A model generated the notes under the pieces. It was not told the DNA's origin and did not search any database. It saw nothing but the letters and a program-made list of their open reading frames with translations. DNA of 64,000 bases from Flavobacterium sp. (lineage in GTDB: Bacteria; Bacteroidota; Bacteroidia; Flavobacteriales; Flavobacteriaceae): contig NZ_JAGIAV010000004.1 in NCBI RefSeq assembly GCF_017744675.1, forward strand, positions 234,567-298,566, written 5' to 3'. The translations under genes and the position numbers were made by a program. Position 1 is the stretch's first letter. Every line of letters starts with the position of its first letter. Shown here piece after piece: positions 26,307-34,849 of this stretch.

Positions 26307-26954
26307 ATGTTCGAATTTTTAAGATCTTATATCATCTATATGGCTTTATTGTCAGGAACTATTGGTTTGTTTGCGCTGCCAAAACTTCCTGGTTTTAAAG
26401 CTAAATTTTTAGTAATTTTAATCTGGTTTTCAGTTGTAATAGAAATTGTAGGCTATTATTTTACCCAATGGACGGGTTTGCTCAATTTTCACGTTTACAA
26501 CTTTTATATGTTTGCCAGTTTCTCTGCCTATATTTTACTTCTAAGAGCCCTTCTTACCAAAAAAGATCATAGAATTTCGGCTGTTCTATTTTTAATTTTG
26601 TTTATTGTGTCTTTTTTCTTGAATATTTTATATTTCAAAGACGAGATTAACCGTTCCTTTACCTATAGTTTTGCAATTGGTGTATTATTAATTTTAATAT
26701 TATCCTGCCTGTATCTGATTGAGATTTTTAATTCAGAAAAAATACTCAATTTCAAAAAATCAGTATTTTTCTGGTACATTCTCGGCATACTTGTTTTTCA
26801 TGTTCCTTTTACACCTTTTATGCTGGCTATCAATTGGTTTTTAATCAAACATGACGACTCTATCTTTAGTTTGGTGGTGTTCATTTTAAATTTTCTGGCG
26901 CATAGCTGTTTTATAATCGGATTTCTATGGAGCGAAAAGAAATACAACTATTAG
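26307..26954 (+). CDS. Multi-pass membrane protein, probable sensor partner of the kinase
   Basis: 215 residues with about seven hydrophobic segments spread from residue ~8 to ~212 and short loops, ending FLWSEKKYNY. There is no signal peptide and no enzyme motif. Its last 28 bases overlap the start of the histidine kinase gene in another frame, so the two are almost certainly cotranslated. The kinase itself has just one membrane segment. I infer this protein supplies the membrane sensing part of a split sensor kinase. Confidence 0.8.
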   Translation: MFEFLRSYIIYMALLSGTIGLFALPKLPGFKAKFLVILIWFSVVIEIVGYYFTQWTGLLNFHVYNFYMFASFSAYILLLRALLTKKDHRISAVLFLILFIVSFFLNILYFKDEINRSFTYSFAIGVLLILILSCLYLIEIFNSEKILNFKKSVFFWYILGILVFHVPFTPFMLAINWFLIKHDDSIFSLVVFILNFLAHSCFIIGFLWSEKKYNY

Positions 26955-27709
26955 TTATTTCCCTAGGTATTGTTTTCTTTACCTTAGTCGTTATTCTGCT
27001 TGTTATTTTCTTCTATTTTTTAAAGAAAAAGAACAAATTTCTGGTAGAAAAAATGGAAGCCGATTTGTATTTTCAATCAGAATTAGTAAAAACTAGGATT
27101 GAAATAAAAGACCAGACTTTATCTGAAATCAGTAAAGAATTGCACGACAATATCGGACAGATAATTTCTGTTGCGATTATGCAGCTTAACATCTTTATTG
27201 GCAGTAAAAATGTTGAGATAGAAGAACTGAAAGACCTAAAAGCTGTTCTGGCAAAATCTTTAGACGAACTACGTATTCTGTCAAGAATTATAAACAAAGA
27301 CAATCTCCTTCAAAACAACTTTCTCGAAGCGATTCAGCAGGATTTAGAAAGGATTAAAAAACTTAAAAAAATCAAATTCAATTTTAACCAAATTGGTCCC
27401 GTACCAGCAATAAATAAAGAGCACGAGCTGATTATTTATCGAATTTTTCAAGAAGCGCTTCACAACAGCTTAAAACACTCCAGAAGCGATTTATTTGATG
27501 TGCATATCATAACCACCGATTCTCTTTTTACATTACAGTTAAAAGATTTCGGAATTGGCTACGATCTCAAAAAATCAAATTCAGGAATCGGATTAAACAA
27601 TATGAAGTTAAGAGCCAAACTTATTGGCGCTAAGTTGACAATAAATTCTGAGACTCCTGGAACCAGTGTAACTATCGAATACCCTTTAACCCAAGACCAT
27701 GAAAACTAA
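26927..27709 (+). CDS. Sensor histidine kinase (HisKA_3/NarL type)
   Basis: 260 residues: one transmembrane helix (~8-32), a short coiled linker, and the HisKA_3 domain with His73 in ISKELHDNIGQI. A HATPase_c domain (~160-258) has the N-box IYRIFQEALHNSLKHS, then DFGIGYD and SGIGLNNMKLRA. It phosphorylates the LuxR-type regulator encoded next, whose gene overlaps by 11 bp. Its start overlaps the membrane protein gene by 28 bp. No periplasmic sensor domain exists, which supports a split sensor arrangement with the upstream protein. Confidence 0.93.
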   Translation: MERKEIQLLVISLGIVFFTLVVILLVIFFYFLKKKNKFLVEKMEADLYFQSELVKTRIEIKDQTLSEISKELHDNIGQIISVAIMQLNIFIGSKNVEIEELKDLKAVLAKSLDELRILSRIINKDNLLQNNFLEAIQQDLERIKKLKKIKFNFNQIGPVPAINKEHELIIYRIFQEALHNSLKHSRSDLFDVHIITTDSLFTLQLKDFGIGYDLKKSNSGIGLNNMKLRAKLIGAKLTINSETPGTSVTIEYPLTQDHEN

Positions 27710-28349
27710 CTCTAAAAGAAAAATAATAATTGTAGACGATCATTTGCTTTTTTCGCAATCTCTTGAACTGCTGATTAAGAGTTTTGGAGATTACGAAGTT
27801 ACAGAACGTTTTGAAAACGGAAAAGTCTTTATAGACTATCTTGAAGAAAATAATCCTACTGAAATTGATCTTATTTTACTTGATGTTAATATGCCAGTTC
27901 TTGACGGATTAAGTACCATGAAATGGCTCAAAGAGAATAGACCTGATTTGAAGGTAATTGCTTTATCTGTTAATGACGATGAAGAAATTATCATTAAAAT
28001 GATAACCAATGGTGCGAAAGGCTATCTGCTGAAAGATACTTCCCCTGATATTTTTAAAGAAGCCATTGAATGCGTCATCGAAAAGGGCTTTTATTTTACC
28101 GAACTCGTTTCTGAAATGCTAATTAATAAAGTCAATAGCGATAACAAGAAAATTAGTTTAAAAGAAAAAGAGATTGTTTTTATCAAACATGCCTGCACAG
28201 AAATGACTTATAAAGAAATCGCATCAGAAATGTGCTTAAGTCCCAAAACCATTGACGGCTATAGAGAATCGCTTTTTGACAAACTGGAAATAAAAACCCG
28301 AATCGGACTAGTGCTTTATGCCATTAAGCATAAAATTGTTTTTGTTTAA
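27699..28349 (+). CDS. LuxR/NarL family response regulator
   Basis: 216 residues. The receiver domain has the acidic pair in IIIVDDHLLF, the phospho-acceptor Asp62 in LILLDVNMP, and the Lys in GYLLKDTSP. The C-terminal LuxR HTH (~150-212) reads LKEKEIVFIKHACTEMTYKEIASEMCLSPKTIDGYRESLFDKL. It is the output of the kinase encoded directly upstream. Its stop codon abuts the stop of the convergent apt gene with no spacer, so no shared terminator exists between them. Confidence 0.95.
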   Translation: MKTNSKRKIIIVDDHLLFSQSLELLIKSFGDYEVTERFENGKVFIDYLEENNPTEIDLILLDVNMPVLDGLSTMKWLKENRPDLKVIALSVNDDEEIIIKMITNGAKGYLLKDTSPDIFKEAIECVIEKGFYFTELVSEMLINKVNSDNKKISLKEKEIVFIKHACTEMTYKEIASEMCLSPKTIDGYRESLFDKLEIKTRIGLVLYAIKHKIVFV

Positions 28350-28862
28350 CTAATAAGTTAATGCCGCAAAAACGGGATATGCTGCAATTTTTTCTCTTCC
28401 GTTAAGGAAAGTCAGTTCCATTAAGAAATTGCACTGTACAATTTCGCCACCCAATTTCTCGACCAATTCGCAAACTGCTTTTGCGGTTCCGCCAGTTGCC
28501 AATACATCGTCGTGAATTAAAACACGATCTCCTTTTTTTATGGCATCGATATGCATTTCTAAGCTGTCAGAGCCATATTCTAATTCATAAGAAGCAGAAA
28601 TCGTATCAAAAGGAAGTTTTTTCGGTTTTCTCACAGGCACAAATCCCACATTTAATTCTTGAGCCAACAACATTCCGAAGAAAAAACCACGAGATTCGGC
28701 TCCCACAACCTTGTCAATTTTTTGTCCATTTAAAGAGTCAACTAGAATTCTGAGGCAATTTGTTCGCGCTTCAGGGTTAATTAGCAAAGGTGTGATATCT
28801 TTAAATAAAATTCCTTCTTTTGGAAATCCCTGAATATCACGTATATAATTTTCAAACTTCAT
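28350..28862 (-). CDS. apt: Adenine phosphoribosyltransferase
   Basis: A 170-residue purine-salvage enzyme converting adenine and PRPP to AMP. The type I phosphoribosyltransferase PRPP motif is VLIHDDVLATGGTAKAV (~119-135), and the Apt N-terminus is IRDIQGFPKEGILFKDITPLL. The flexible loop and purine-binding region (VVGAESRGFFFG, RKPKKLPFDT) are complete. It is a single gene, convergent with the response regulator without any gap; the tRNA-Arg gene starts 115 bp upstream on the other strand. Confidence 0.97.
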   Translation of the reverse strand: MKFENYIRDIQGFPKEGILFKDITPLLINPEARTNCLRILVDSLNGQKIDKVVGAESRGFFFGMLLAQELNVGFVPVRKPKKLPFDTISASYELEYGSDSLEMHIDAIKKGDRVLIHDDVLATGGTAKAVCELVEKLGGEIVQCNFLMELTFLNGREKIAAYPVFAALTY

Positions 28863-28890
28863 TTTTTTTTAATTTTCTGTTATTTTTTCC

Positions 28891-28920
28891 TTGTTTATCT
28901 CACATTTATGTCTATCTTTG
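28891..28920 (+). promoter_or_regulatory. Promoter of tRNA-Arg
   Basis: TTG at 28891-28893, a 19-bp spacer and a perfect TATCTTTG box at 28913-28920, some 57 bp before the tRNA 5' end. This is the best match in the window to the Bacteroidetes housekeeping promoter. Confidence 0.8.
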
Positions 28921-28977
28921 CACCCGCAATAAGCAATCAACAAAGCTACAAAAAATTAGCTAATTGATAAAAAAAAA

Positions 28978-29051
28978 GGCCTCGTGGCGCAACTGAATAG
29001 CGCATCTGATTACGGCTCAGAAGGTTACTGGTTTGAATCCAGTCGAGGTCA
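28978..29051 (+). tRNA. tRNA-Arg (anticodon ACG)
   Basis: A 74-base cloverleaf. The acceptor stem GGCCTCG/CGAGGTC has one G-T pair, the D stem is GCGC/GCGC, the anticodon stem TCTGA/TCAGA encloses loop TTACGGC (anticodon ACG, with A34 presumably edited to inosine), and the T arm is ACTGG/CCAGT around TTTGAAT. The discriminator is A and CCA is not encoded. Its 3' end is partly repeated at 34746-34756, suggesting past integration events. Confidence 0.95.
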
Positions 29052-29060
29052 CAAAAAGCC

Positions 29061-29094
29061 AAAAGGCGCCAATTGAAGACAATTGGCGCCTTTT
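29061..29094 (+). terminator. Terminator of tRNA-Arg
   Basis: A 15-bp perfect stem AAAAGGCGCCAATTG/CAATTGGCGCCTTTT with an AAGA loop. A nearly identical hairpin (loop AAAA) occurs at 60804-60837, 31.7 kb away. Confidence 0.95.
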
Positions 29095-29533
29095 CTCATT
29101 TACAATACTATTGGGTAAGTTAACTTTGAATCATTTTTGTTTTTATTTCTTTTTTTTAGAACCACTCTCACAACAAAAAACAAATAAAAAAGAAAATATT
29201 TAGATAAGAATAGCATTATTTAAGCTTTGCTTTTAATAACTTGACAGGATTCGAACAGCAAGAGGATAAGCAACGGCCTAAGAAAAATGCTTTAAACGGA
29301 AATTCATAATTATTGATTCCCGGTAAGACTTAATGCTTTACTTTTTTTTGAACCTATTTATAAACTATTTTCTTCTAGAATTTGGAGAACATCCAATAAA
29401 ATTAAATTTTGATTTAGACTTTTTCCTAAAAAAAAATGAAATTCACTACCATGTTTTAAATAAGCCCTTTTATTTGTGTTACTGATGGCGGTAAAAAGTT
29501 AATTTGTATTTTTAAAGTTAAAATAAAGCCAAC
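29095..29533. other. Gene-free stretch after tRNA-Arg
   Basis: 439 bp of AT-rich DNA without a credible ORF. Read on minus, 29243-29256 contains TTCGAATCCTGTCA, which looks like the T-arm/3' end of a tRNA, but no full cloverleaf can be drawn around it. A possible promoter for the lipoprotein gene (TTAATTTG near 29499) is weak. Confidence 0.4.
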
Positions 29534-30454
29534 ATGAAACAACTAAAAATTTTTATTGCATTTCTAACAGCCGCTCTTGTTTGTTCTTGTTCTACTATTT
29601 TAAATAGTCCAAAAATTGATTATCTGACAAGCAATTATTGCCAGCCTACAATTGAATACGATTATTCTAAGCTCGAAATCTCTCAAAATAAATTGCCAAA
29701 ACAAGACAGCATATTAAATGCTAACCTATCCCAGCATGATATCTTAATCAGTAATGCTATTGGCATTGAAACTTATCTGGCAGAATATCTTCAAATAAAA
29801 AAGGACACTTTAAAAAGACTGGCATTAAAACAAAAAATTACAGACCGGTTAATTCTTACCAGCGTTGAAATAAATGCGCTTGCTTCTGAATTAGACTGTA
29901 ATGGTGAACGAATAAACAAATTAGCCGATTATGTTAACGGCATCAATAACAAAAAAACTAAAAATCTTACTGTAGCTTCAGTTACAATAGGCGCCCTTAC
30001 AACGGTCGCAACTGTTTTAATAAAAAATAATAATTCAAGCAATATAGTTGCTGTGAGCGGCGGATTGCTGAGTGCCGGATTAGGAGCGATGACTATTTCG
30101 CCAAGAGGAAAAAAAATCAACTTAAAACTTCAAAGAAATCTACTGCGAAATATTTGGTTCAATGACAATTCCAACGGTATGTATCCCAACTCTATATGGG
30201 CGATACTAAACGAAAAACAATTTAGCAATTCGCAAAAAATTGATCTGCAGGAAAGCATTAAAAACAGATGGCTTCAATACAATTTTGATGGAACAATAGA
30301 TGCTGAATCCGAAAAACTTTTCTTTTATGATGGCGGAATTTACACCGCAGATGACTTATACTCCAGAGCTAATATGCTAAATGAGCTGCAAGCCACCATT
30401 CGATCTCTCGAACAAGATTTAAAAAGTTTAGCTATAAGACTAAATGCAATTTAA
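29534..30454 (+). CDS. Uncharacterised lipoprotein
   Basis: 306 residues with an SPII-type N-terminus (KIFIAFLTAALVCSC; lipid Cys at 17 or 19). The mature part is mainly helical and charged. A central hydrophobic double segment (NLTVASVTIGALTTVATVLI, then NIVAVSGGLLSAGLGAMTI, about residues 147-192) resembles a helical hairpin that could insert in or lie on a membrane. The C-terminus ends in a coiled coil (LNELQATIRSLEQDLKSLAIRL). No family recognised. It lies alone, convergent to the glycoside hydrolase gene, in the tRNA-proximal accessory segment. Confidence 0.7.
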   Translation: MKQLKIFIAFLTAALVCSCSTILNSPKIDYLTSNYCQPTIEYDYSKLEISQNKLPKQDSILNANLSQHDILISNAIGIETYLAEYLQIKKDTLKRLALKQKITDRLILTSVEINALASELDCNGERINKLADYVNGINNKKTKNLTVASVTIGALTTVATVLIKNNNSSNIVAVSGGLLSAGLGAMTISPRGKKINLKLQRNLLRNIWFNDNSNGMYPNSIWAILNEKQFSNSQKIDLQESIKNRWLQYNFDGTIDAESEKLFFYDGGIYTADDLYSRANMLNELQATIRSLEQDLKSLAIRLNAI

Positions 30455-30592
30455 TTGCAAGCAACTTTAATTTGTTAACGAATTACTAGATTAAATTTTG
30501 TGGCAAAAATAGATTTGAAATTAAATACTCGTTGAGTACACATTTATAATTTATTTTTAAACTGCTTTGCATTTAGGAATGCAAAATAATCT

Positions 30593-32443
30593 CTAATACT
30601 CATTTCGGATAGTCGCATACACGCCATATGACTCATTAGTTACCTTGTAAAAAGGCATAAGCGCATATTCTTTCCTATTATTTTTTAAGATGAATGACAT
30701 AGAATTCTCTTGTTTAGAGATGTTTTTCAAAATATCTGACTCATTTCCTTTTAATATTGTTTCTTCATTTACTTGAAATGCTAATAAAACCGGCCCATAA
30801 AACAATGCAACTACATTCGGATTATCGGGCATTTTTTTTAAATTAAAATGATAATTAAAACGTATTTCTATGTTATCGCCATTTTTCCACTTTCTATCAA
30901 TAATAAAATAAGACATCGGAATTACACTAGCTGTAATGGGCTTTCCGTTTACCAAAACTTGTGTTTGTTCGTCAGCCCAGGATGGCATAAATAATTTCAA
31001 TGCAAATGGGGTCGTTTTATTAGCCGTTATGTTAAATTTTACAACAGGATTATCTGGAAAATTGGACGATTGTGACAAAGTAATTCCTTTAGATTTCCAT
31101 TTGACAGTCGAAGGAATATAAAGATTGACCCAAAGGTTATTTTTGTTATGGAAATAAATAGCCTCATTTAAGTTTGCAAAAGCTTCAATAGTTGTTCCGT
31201 TGCAGCAAAAAAACTCATTAGGGCTGGCAAAACTCTTCTTATTAGGAGAACCCAGCGGCAAAGAATAAACATTACATCCCGTTTCGGGATTTTGTAGCGC
31301 AAAAACAGAATTATATAGCGTATTCATATACACATCTGCATACTCGGGTTGGGCAGTCCAGCGAAATAAAGCATTTGTGATTTTTTGAGTATTATGCGAA
31401 ACGCATGATTCAGATGTTTTATCAGTAAGAGTAGTACTTAAACAATCAGGTTTTCCCCAATGTTCAGATGTCTGGGCAGTTGGAGTTGTAGCAATAGGTC
31501 TGGGACCGCTGCTAGAGCCATTCACATAAGAATGATGATGTTCCAGCATATCCCAAAAATGGGAAACAACATCGCGATAATAGCTGTCCCATGTATTATC
31601 ATACCTTTTGGCAAATCCGATTATCAAAGGCAAATGAGTATTAGAATGCAAACCCGATAGAATATCTGTCCCTTCGTACAATGGCTGGCTGAACCATTTG
31701 CGGTCAAAAAGACAAGCCAGTCTGTAATGGGTGGAGTCTTTGGAAATTTCAAATAAATTCTGCAATACGTCATTCATCCCACCTGCCTCATTTGCCGGAT
31801 TTGCCTGAGGAGTATACAGCATTTTTTCAATAGTTTCAGGCGAAAGTTTATCCATCCTCTCTTTTACATAAGCGGCCATATTAACAGCTATGCCATAGGC
31901 TTTTTTATTTCCTGTATGCTGATAGACATCGAGCATTCCCTGCATTATTTTATGAAAGGTATAGTATGGCGCCCAAACTCCGCTAAATTGTGTTTCCAAT
32001 TGCGTGAAATCTTTTTCGGGGAATGCGCTCAGATAGCTGCCGCCAAGTTTTTGCTGACACTCTTCAAGCGCATCAACCATATATTCCACACGTTTTTGAA
32101 GCAGAGTATCACCTGTCTTTTCAATCAAAATAGCGCAAGCCGACAGATAATGGCCTACAAAATGTCCGCGTAATCCCACAGTAAGCGACTCCCAGCCTTC
32201 AAGCGGTTTCGCTTTCGATTCAATTCCGGCATTTATTCTAAAATTGTGCAGAAGCCGATCGGCATCGAACTGATAAATATACTTTGTATTAACGGTCTCC
32301 CGCTGTTTTATCCAGGATTCAGACATAACAACATCCCTATTCAAAAATGCAATGGGTTGTTGGGGCTTATCAAGAAATGCTTGTCCAAAAATGGTCTGAC
32401 AAACAAGTAAAACCAAGCTAATATATTTTATTTCATCTTTCAT
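30593..32443 (-). CDS. Glycoside hydrolase family 127 (beta-L-arabinofuranosidase-like)
   Basis: 616 residues with a signal peptide (ending near FGQ, ~21). The (alpha/alpha)6 barrel markers GLRGHFVGHYLSACA and GGMNDVL are present. The GH127 metal/nucleophile site is recognisable: Glu345-Ser-Cys347 matches the E-x-C pair and Cys413-Cys414 (FFCCNGTT) the adjacent Cys pair that hold zinc and the Cys nucleophile in the Bifidobacterium enzyme HypBA1. Glu327 is a candidate acid/base. It likely removes beta-L-arabinofuranose from plant glycans or glycoproteins in the periplasm. It is downstream of the GH43 gene on the same strand (109-bp gap), forming a degradation pair. Confidence 0.9.
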   Translation of the reverse strand: MKDEIKYISLVLLVCQTIFGQAFLDKPQQPIAFLNRDVVMSESWIKQRETVNTKYIYQFDADRLLHNFRINAGIESKAKPLEGWESLTVGLRGHFVGHYLSACAILIEKTGDTLLQKRVEYMVDALEECQQKLGGSYLSAFPEKDFTQLETQFSGVWAPYYTFHKIMQGMLDVYQHTGNKKAYGIAVNMAAYVKERMDKLSPETIEKMLYTPQANPANEAGGMNDVLQNLFEISKDSTHYRLACLFDRKWFSQPLYEGTDILSGLHSNTHLPLIIGFAKRYDNTWDSYYRDVVSHFWDMLEHHHSYVNGSSSGPRPIATTPTAQTSEHWGKPDCLSTTLTDKTSESCVSHNTQKITNALFRWTAQPEYADVYMNTLYNSVFALQNPETGCNVYSLPLGSPNKKSFASPNEFFCCNGTTIEAFANLNEAIYFHNKNNLWVNLYIPSTVKWKSKGITLSQSSNFPDNPVVKFNITANKTTPFALKLFMPSWADEQTQVLVNGKPITASVIPMSYFIIDRKWKNGDNIEIRFNYHFNLKKMPDNPNVVALFYGPVLLAFQVNEETILKGNESDILKNISKQENSMSFILKNNRKEYALMPFYKVTNESYGVYATIRNEY

Positions 32444-32552
32444 GTTAAATTTGAATATTAGAAATCAAAATATTGGACCTGTCAATATAAAATTTACAGC
32501 TCTTAAATTGTTTTCAAATGTTGGTAAAAACTCATTTAACATCGTCTTATTT

Positions 32553-34064
32553 TTAATTTATCGGATGATATTTAAAATTCTTAAACGTTACCTTACCTTC
32601 TCCCATAGCCGTAAGGCCAATTCTTAAACTTAAAAATCCGCTCAGCACATTATGATGCATACCGGAAACCTCCAGTGAATTCTCAATTTTATTCCATTTA
32701 TCACCATCTGTGCTGTAATACATATCTACAGTATTGTTCACGTTTTTAAGTCTAAGAAATACATGTTTTTCGATAACATTTTTCTCTGTTTCAAATTGCC
32801 ATCCATGTAAATTCGCCAGTATGTTCCCGTTATTGGCAAGGATACCCGAAAAAGTGCCGCTGTTGTAAAAAAGGACTAATCCTCCAGTTGCTTTTCCTTC
32901 TATTAATAACTCCACTTCGGCAGTATAGGAGTGGTCTAGCGGAATGCATAACAAAGGGGAAGAGCTGCCCACATAATCCCCTTTTCCATTAATGGAAAGA
33001 CTATTATTACCTAATTCAAATCTATTACTGTCTGCTCCTCCAAAGAATTCCCATTGCGGTTTTAAACTTTTTCCTTCAAAACTATCGTTTAGCGTAAAGC
33101 TGCTTTTAGATGCTGGTAAGTTTGGTTTTTTGATGGGTTTGTCTTCCGTTATTCCGTCTGGTATTTTGTACCAGCCATCTTTTGTCCATTCCACAGGCAA
33201 AAGCAGGGTCTGGCGGCCTTTATTGTAAAAATCCTTTTCATAAGCATGGAATATCATCCACCAGTTTCCTTTACTATCCTCGAATAAAGTGCCATGGCCT
33301 TTCGATTTCCATCTTTCAGATTCTTTAGTGGTTCTGATAATCGGGTTATAAGGAGAATTTTCCCATGGCCCGAAAAGCGATTTTGAACGTGCGGAAATTA
33401 CCATATGACCTGTTGCCGGACCTCCCGTTCCTCCTTCAGCAACGGTAAGATAGTAGTAGTCTCCCCTCTTTACCAATTTTGGCCCTTCCATACAAAAACA
33501 CTCGATCGACCATTGGCGTGGTATTTTCCAGCCATCGTAGGTATGCTTGGATTCACCAGCCACAGAAAGTCCATCGTCTGCCAAAGGAATAAAACTCCCA
33601 CTGCTAAAAAACAAATACCTTTTTCCGTTTTCGTCTGTAATGTGTCCAGGATCAATGCCTCCTGTTTTTAAGTCGATTGGCTCGCTCCATTTGCCGTCAA
33701 TAGAATCGGCAGAGACCACATAATTGGTGCCATTTGCCGGAAAATAGATGTAAAACCTGTTTTTGTATTTCACCAGATCGGGAGCCCATACATTGCCTAT
33801 GTTCTTGTGTAACGCATGGGTAACAGGTGTCCAGTTGATCAAATCTTTTGATTGCCAGATCAATAAGCCCGGATAATACTCGAAAGAAGAATGAACCATG
33901 TAATAATTATCGCCATCACGCAAAATGCTCGGATCGGCATAATCTCCCGCAAAAATGGGATTCATATAGTAGTCTTTTCCTTTTTCATTAGGTTTTGTCT
34001 GATATTGAGCATTTGCAAAAACGCTCACGTGGATAAGGAAAATTGTTATTATAATTTTATTCAT
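32553..34064 (-). CDS. Glycoside hydrolase family 43 with C-terminal concanavalin-like domain
   Basis: 503 residues with a signal peptide (cleavage after FANAQ, ~20). The five-blade propeller carries the GH43 triad: base Asp44 (YADPSILRDG), pKa modulator Asp138 (GGIDPGH) and acid Glu193 (CMEGPKLVKRGDYYYL). WAPDLVKYKNRFYIYF is also typical. Residues ~320-500 form a beta-sandwich like the DUF1349/LamG-type domain of GH43 xylosidases and arabinofuranosidases. The likely substrate is arabinoxylan or arabinan side chains. It is the first gene of a two-gene unit with GH127. No SusC/SusD pair or regulator is adjacent, which is unusual for a polysaccharide utilisation locus. Confidence 0.92.
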   Translation of the reverse strand: MNKIIITIFLIHVSVFANAQYQTKPNEKGKDYYMNPIFAGDYADPSILRDGDNYYMVHSSFEYYPGLLIWQSKDLINWTPVTHALHKNIGNVWAPDLVKYKNRFYIYFPANGTNYVVSADSIDGKWSEPIDLKTGGIDPGHITDENGKRYLFFSSGSFIPLADDGLSVAGESKHTYDGWKIPRQWSIECFCMEGPKLVKRGDYYYLTVAEGGTGGPATGHMVISARSKSLFGPWENSPYNPIIRTTKESERWKSKGHGTLFEDSKGNWWMIFHAYEKDFYNKGRQTLLLPVEWTKDGWYKIPDGITEDKPIKKPNLPASKSSFTLNDSFEGKSLKPQWEFFGGADSNRFELGNNSLSINGKGDYVGSSSPLLCIPLDHSYTAEVELLIEGKATGGLVLFYNSGTFSGILANNGNILANLHGWQFETEKNVIEKHVFLRLKNVNNTVDMYYSTDGDKWNKIENSLEVSGMHHNVLSGFLSLRIGLTAMGEGKVTFKNFKYHPIN

Positions 34065-34364
34065 ATTGTTTGTGGTTACTTTTTATTTATGCTGTTTTTG
34101 TTGTTTTTTTATTTATTGTAAAGGCTGTACATTTATTCAATGAATGATCACGGGATGAAAAAGCAAATCTCCTTAAAACTACTTTTCGCTAGGGTACTCA
34201 TTTGTATCAAAAAACTAATCTAATTGTCGCAATTATGCATTTTAACCGTTTGATATGCTTTTCTTCCTCAAAACCATTACTTGCTTTTTGTTCCCGATAA
34301 AGATGTATCCGTCTCAGATTTGCCACGAATTATAACTTGCATTTAAGGAGACTTAGGCGCTGAA

Positions 34365-34435
34365 AGCCTCAATATTCATAAAAGTGGCAAAAAATTTTCA
34401 TCGCATTTCCGTGAAGAAGCTTTTATATTGAGGCT
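34365..34435. repeat. 11-bp perfect inverted repeat upstream of the GH operon
   Basis: AGCCTCAATAT at 34365-34375 is inverted at 34425-34435. The pairing continues inward (AAAAG/CTTTT) after a 4-base bulge, giving a long imperfect stem with a ~35-base loop. There is no T-tract, so a terminator is unlikely. Confidence 0.6.
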
Positions 34436-34745
34436 GAAAATAGGCGTATGACTTAAATAAATTTTATTTTGATTTATTTATTGTAGCTGATATTTGTTTC
34501 GTACAGTTCGGCTCAGCCAAATGGTGACCTTTAAAGACAACTGCCGAACATTTTACAAAATCTTGAAATAAATATTTGAGTTTTGACTCGATAACATTTT
34601 CTGAAAAATTTGAAAAATTAGTAGATTAATTAATCAATCCCCAACAGGACATCTAAACCAAATTTGCAAAACCAATAGAAGACAGCTCCTACACGTTGTA
34701 AGCCAATTCTTCAAATCATCCATAAAAAATGTTGAAATTTGACCT

Positions 34746-34756
34746 GTCGAGGTCAC
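34746..34756 (+). repeat. Direct copy of the tRNA-Arg 3' end (possible att remnant)
   Basis: GTCGAGGTCAC is identical to 29042-29052, the last nine bases of the tRNA-Arg acceptor side plus the two following bases. As in the tRNA locus, a short A-rich linker and a terminator follow directly. Confidence 0.5.
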
Positions 34757-34760
34757 TAAT

Positions 34761-34796
34761 AAAAAAAAGCTAAAACGAAAGTTTTAGCTTTTTTTT
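34761..34796. terminator. Bidirectional terminator with GAAA loop
   Basis: A 16-bp stem AAAAAAAAGCTAAAAC/GTTTTAGCTTTTTTTT (34761-34776 with 34781-34796) and a GAAA loop. On the minus strand it terminates the oxidoreductase gene ending at 34850. Confidence 0.9.
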
Positions 34797-34849
34797 ATTC
34801 TATAATTCCTCATTTGATAGATCTTCTTACAATGGCAAGAAATCATATT

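Larger units (their letters stand above)
34065..34849. other. Gene-free stretch between the GH43 gene and the next oxidoreductase
   Basis: 785 bp without a credible ORF on either strand. It must carry the GH43 promoter near 34065-34200. Inside are an inverted repeat (34365-34375 with 34425-34435, AGCCTCAATAT), a copy of the tRNA-Arg 3' end (34746-34756), and a terminator (34761-34796). The stretch 34706-34727 resembles 37184-37206, another intergenic site. The pattern suggests decayed DNA at an insertion border. Confidence 0.5.
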
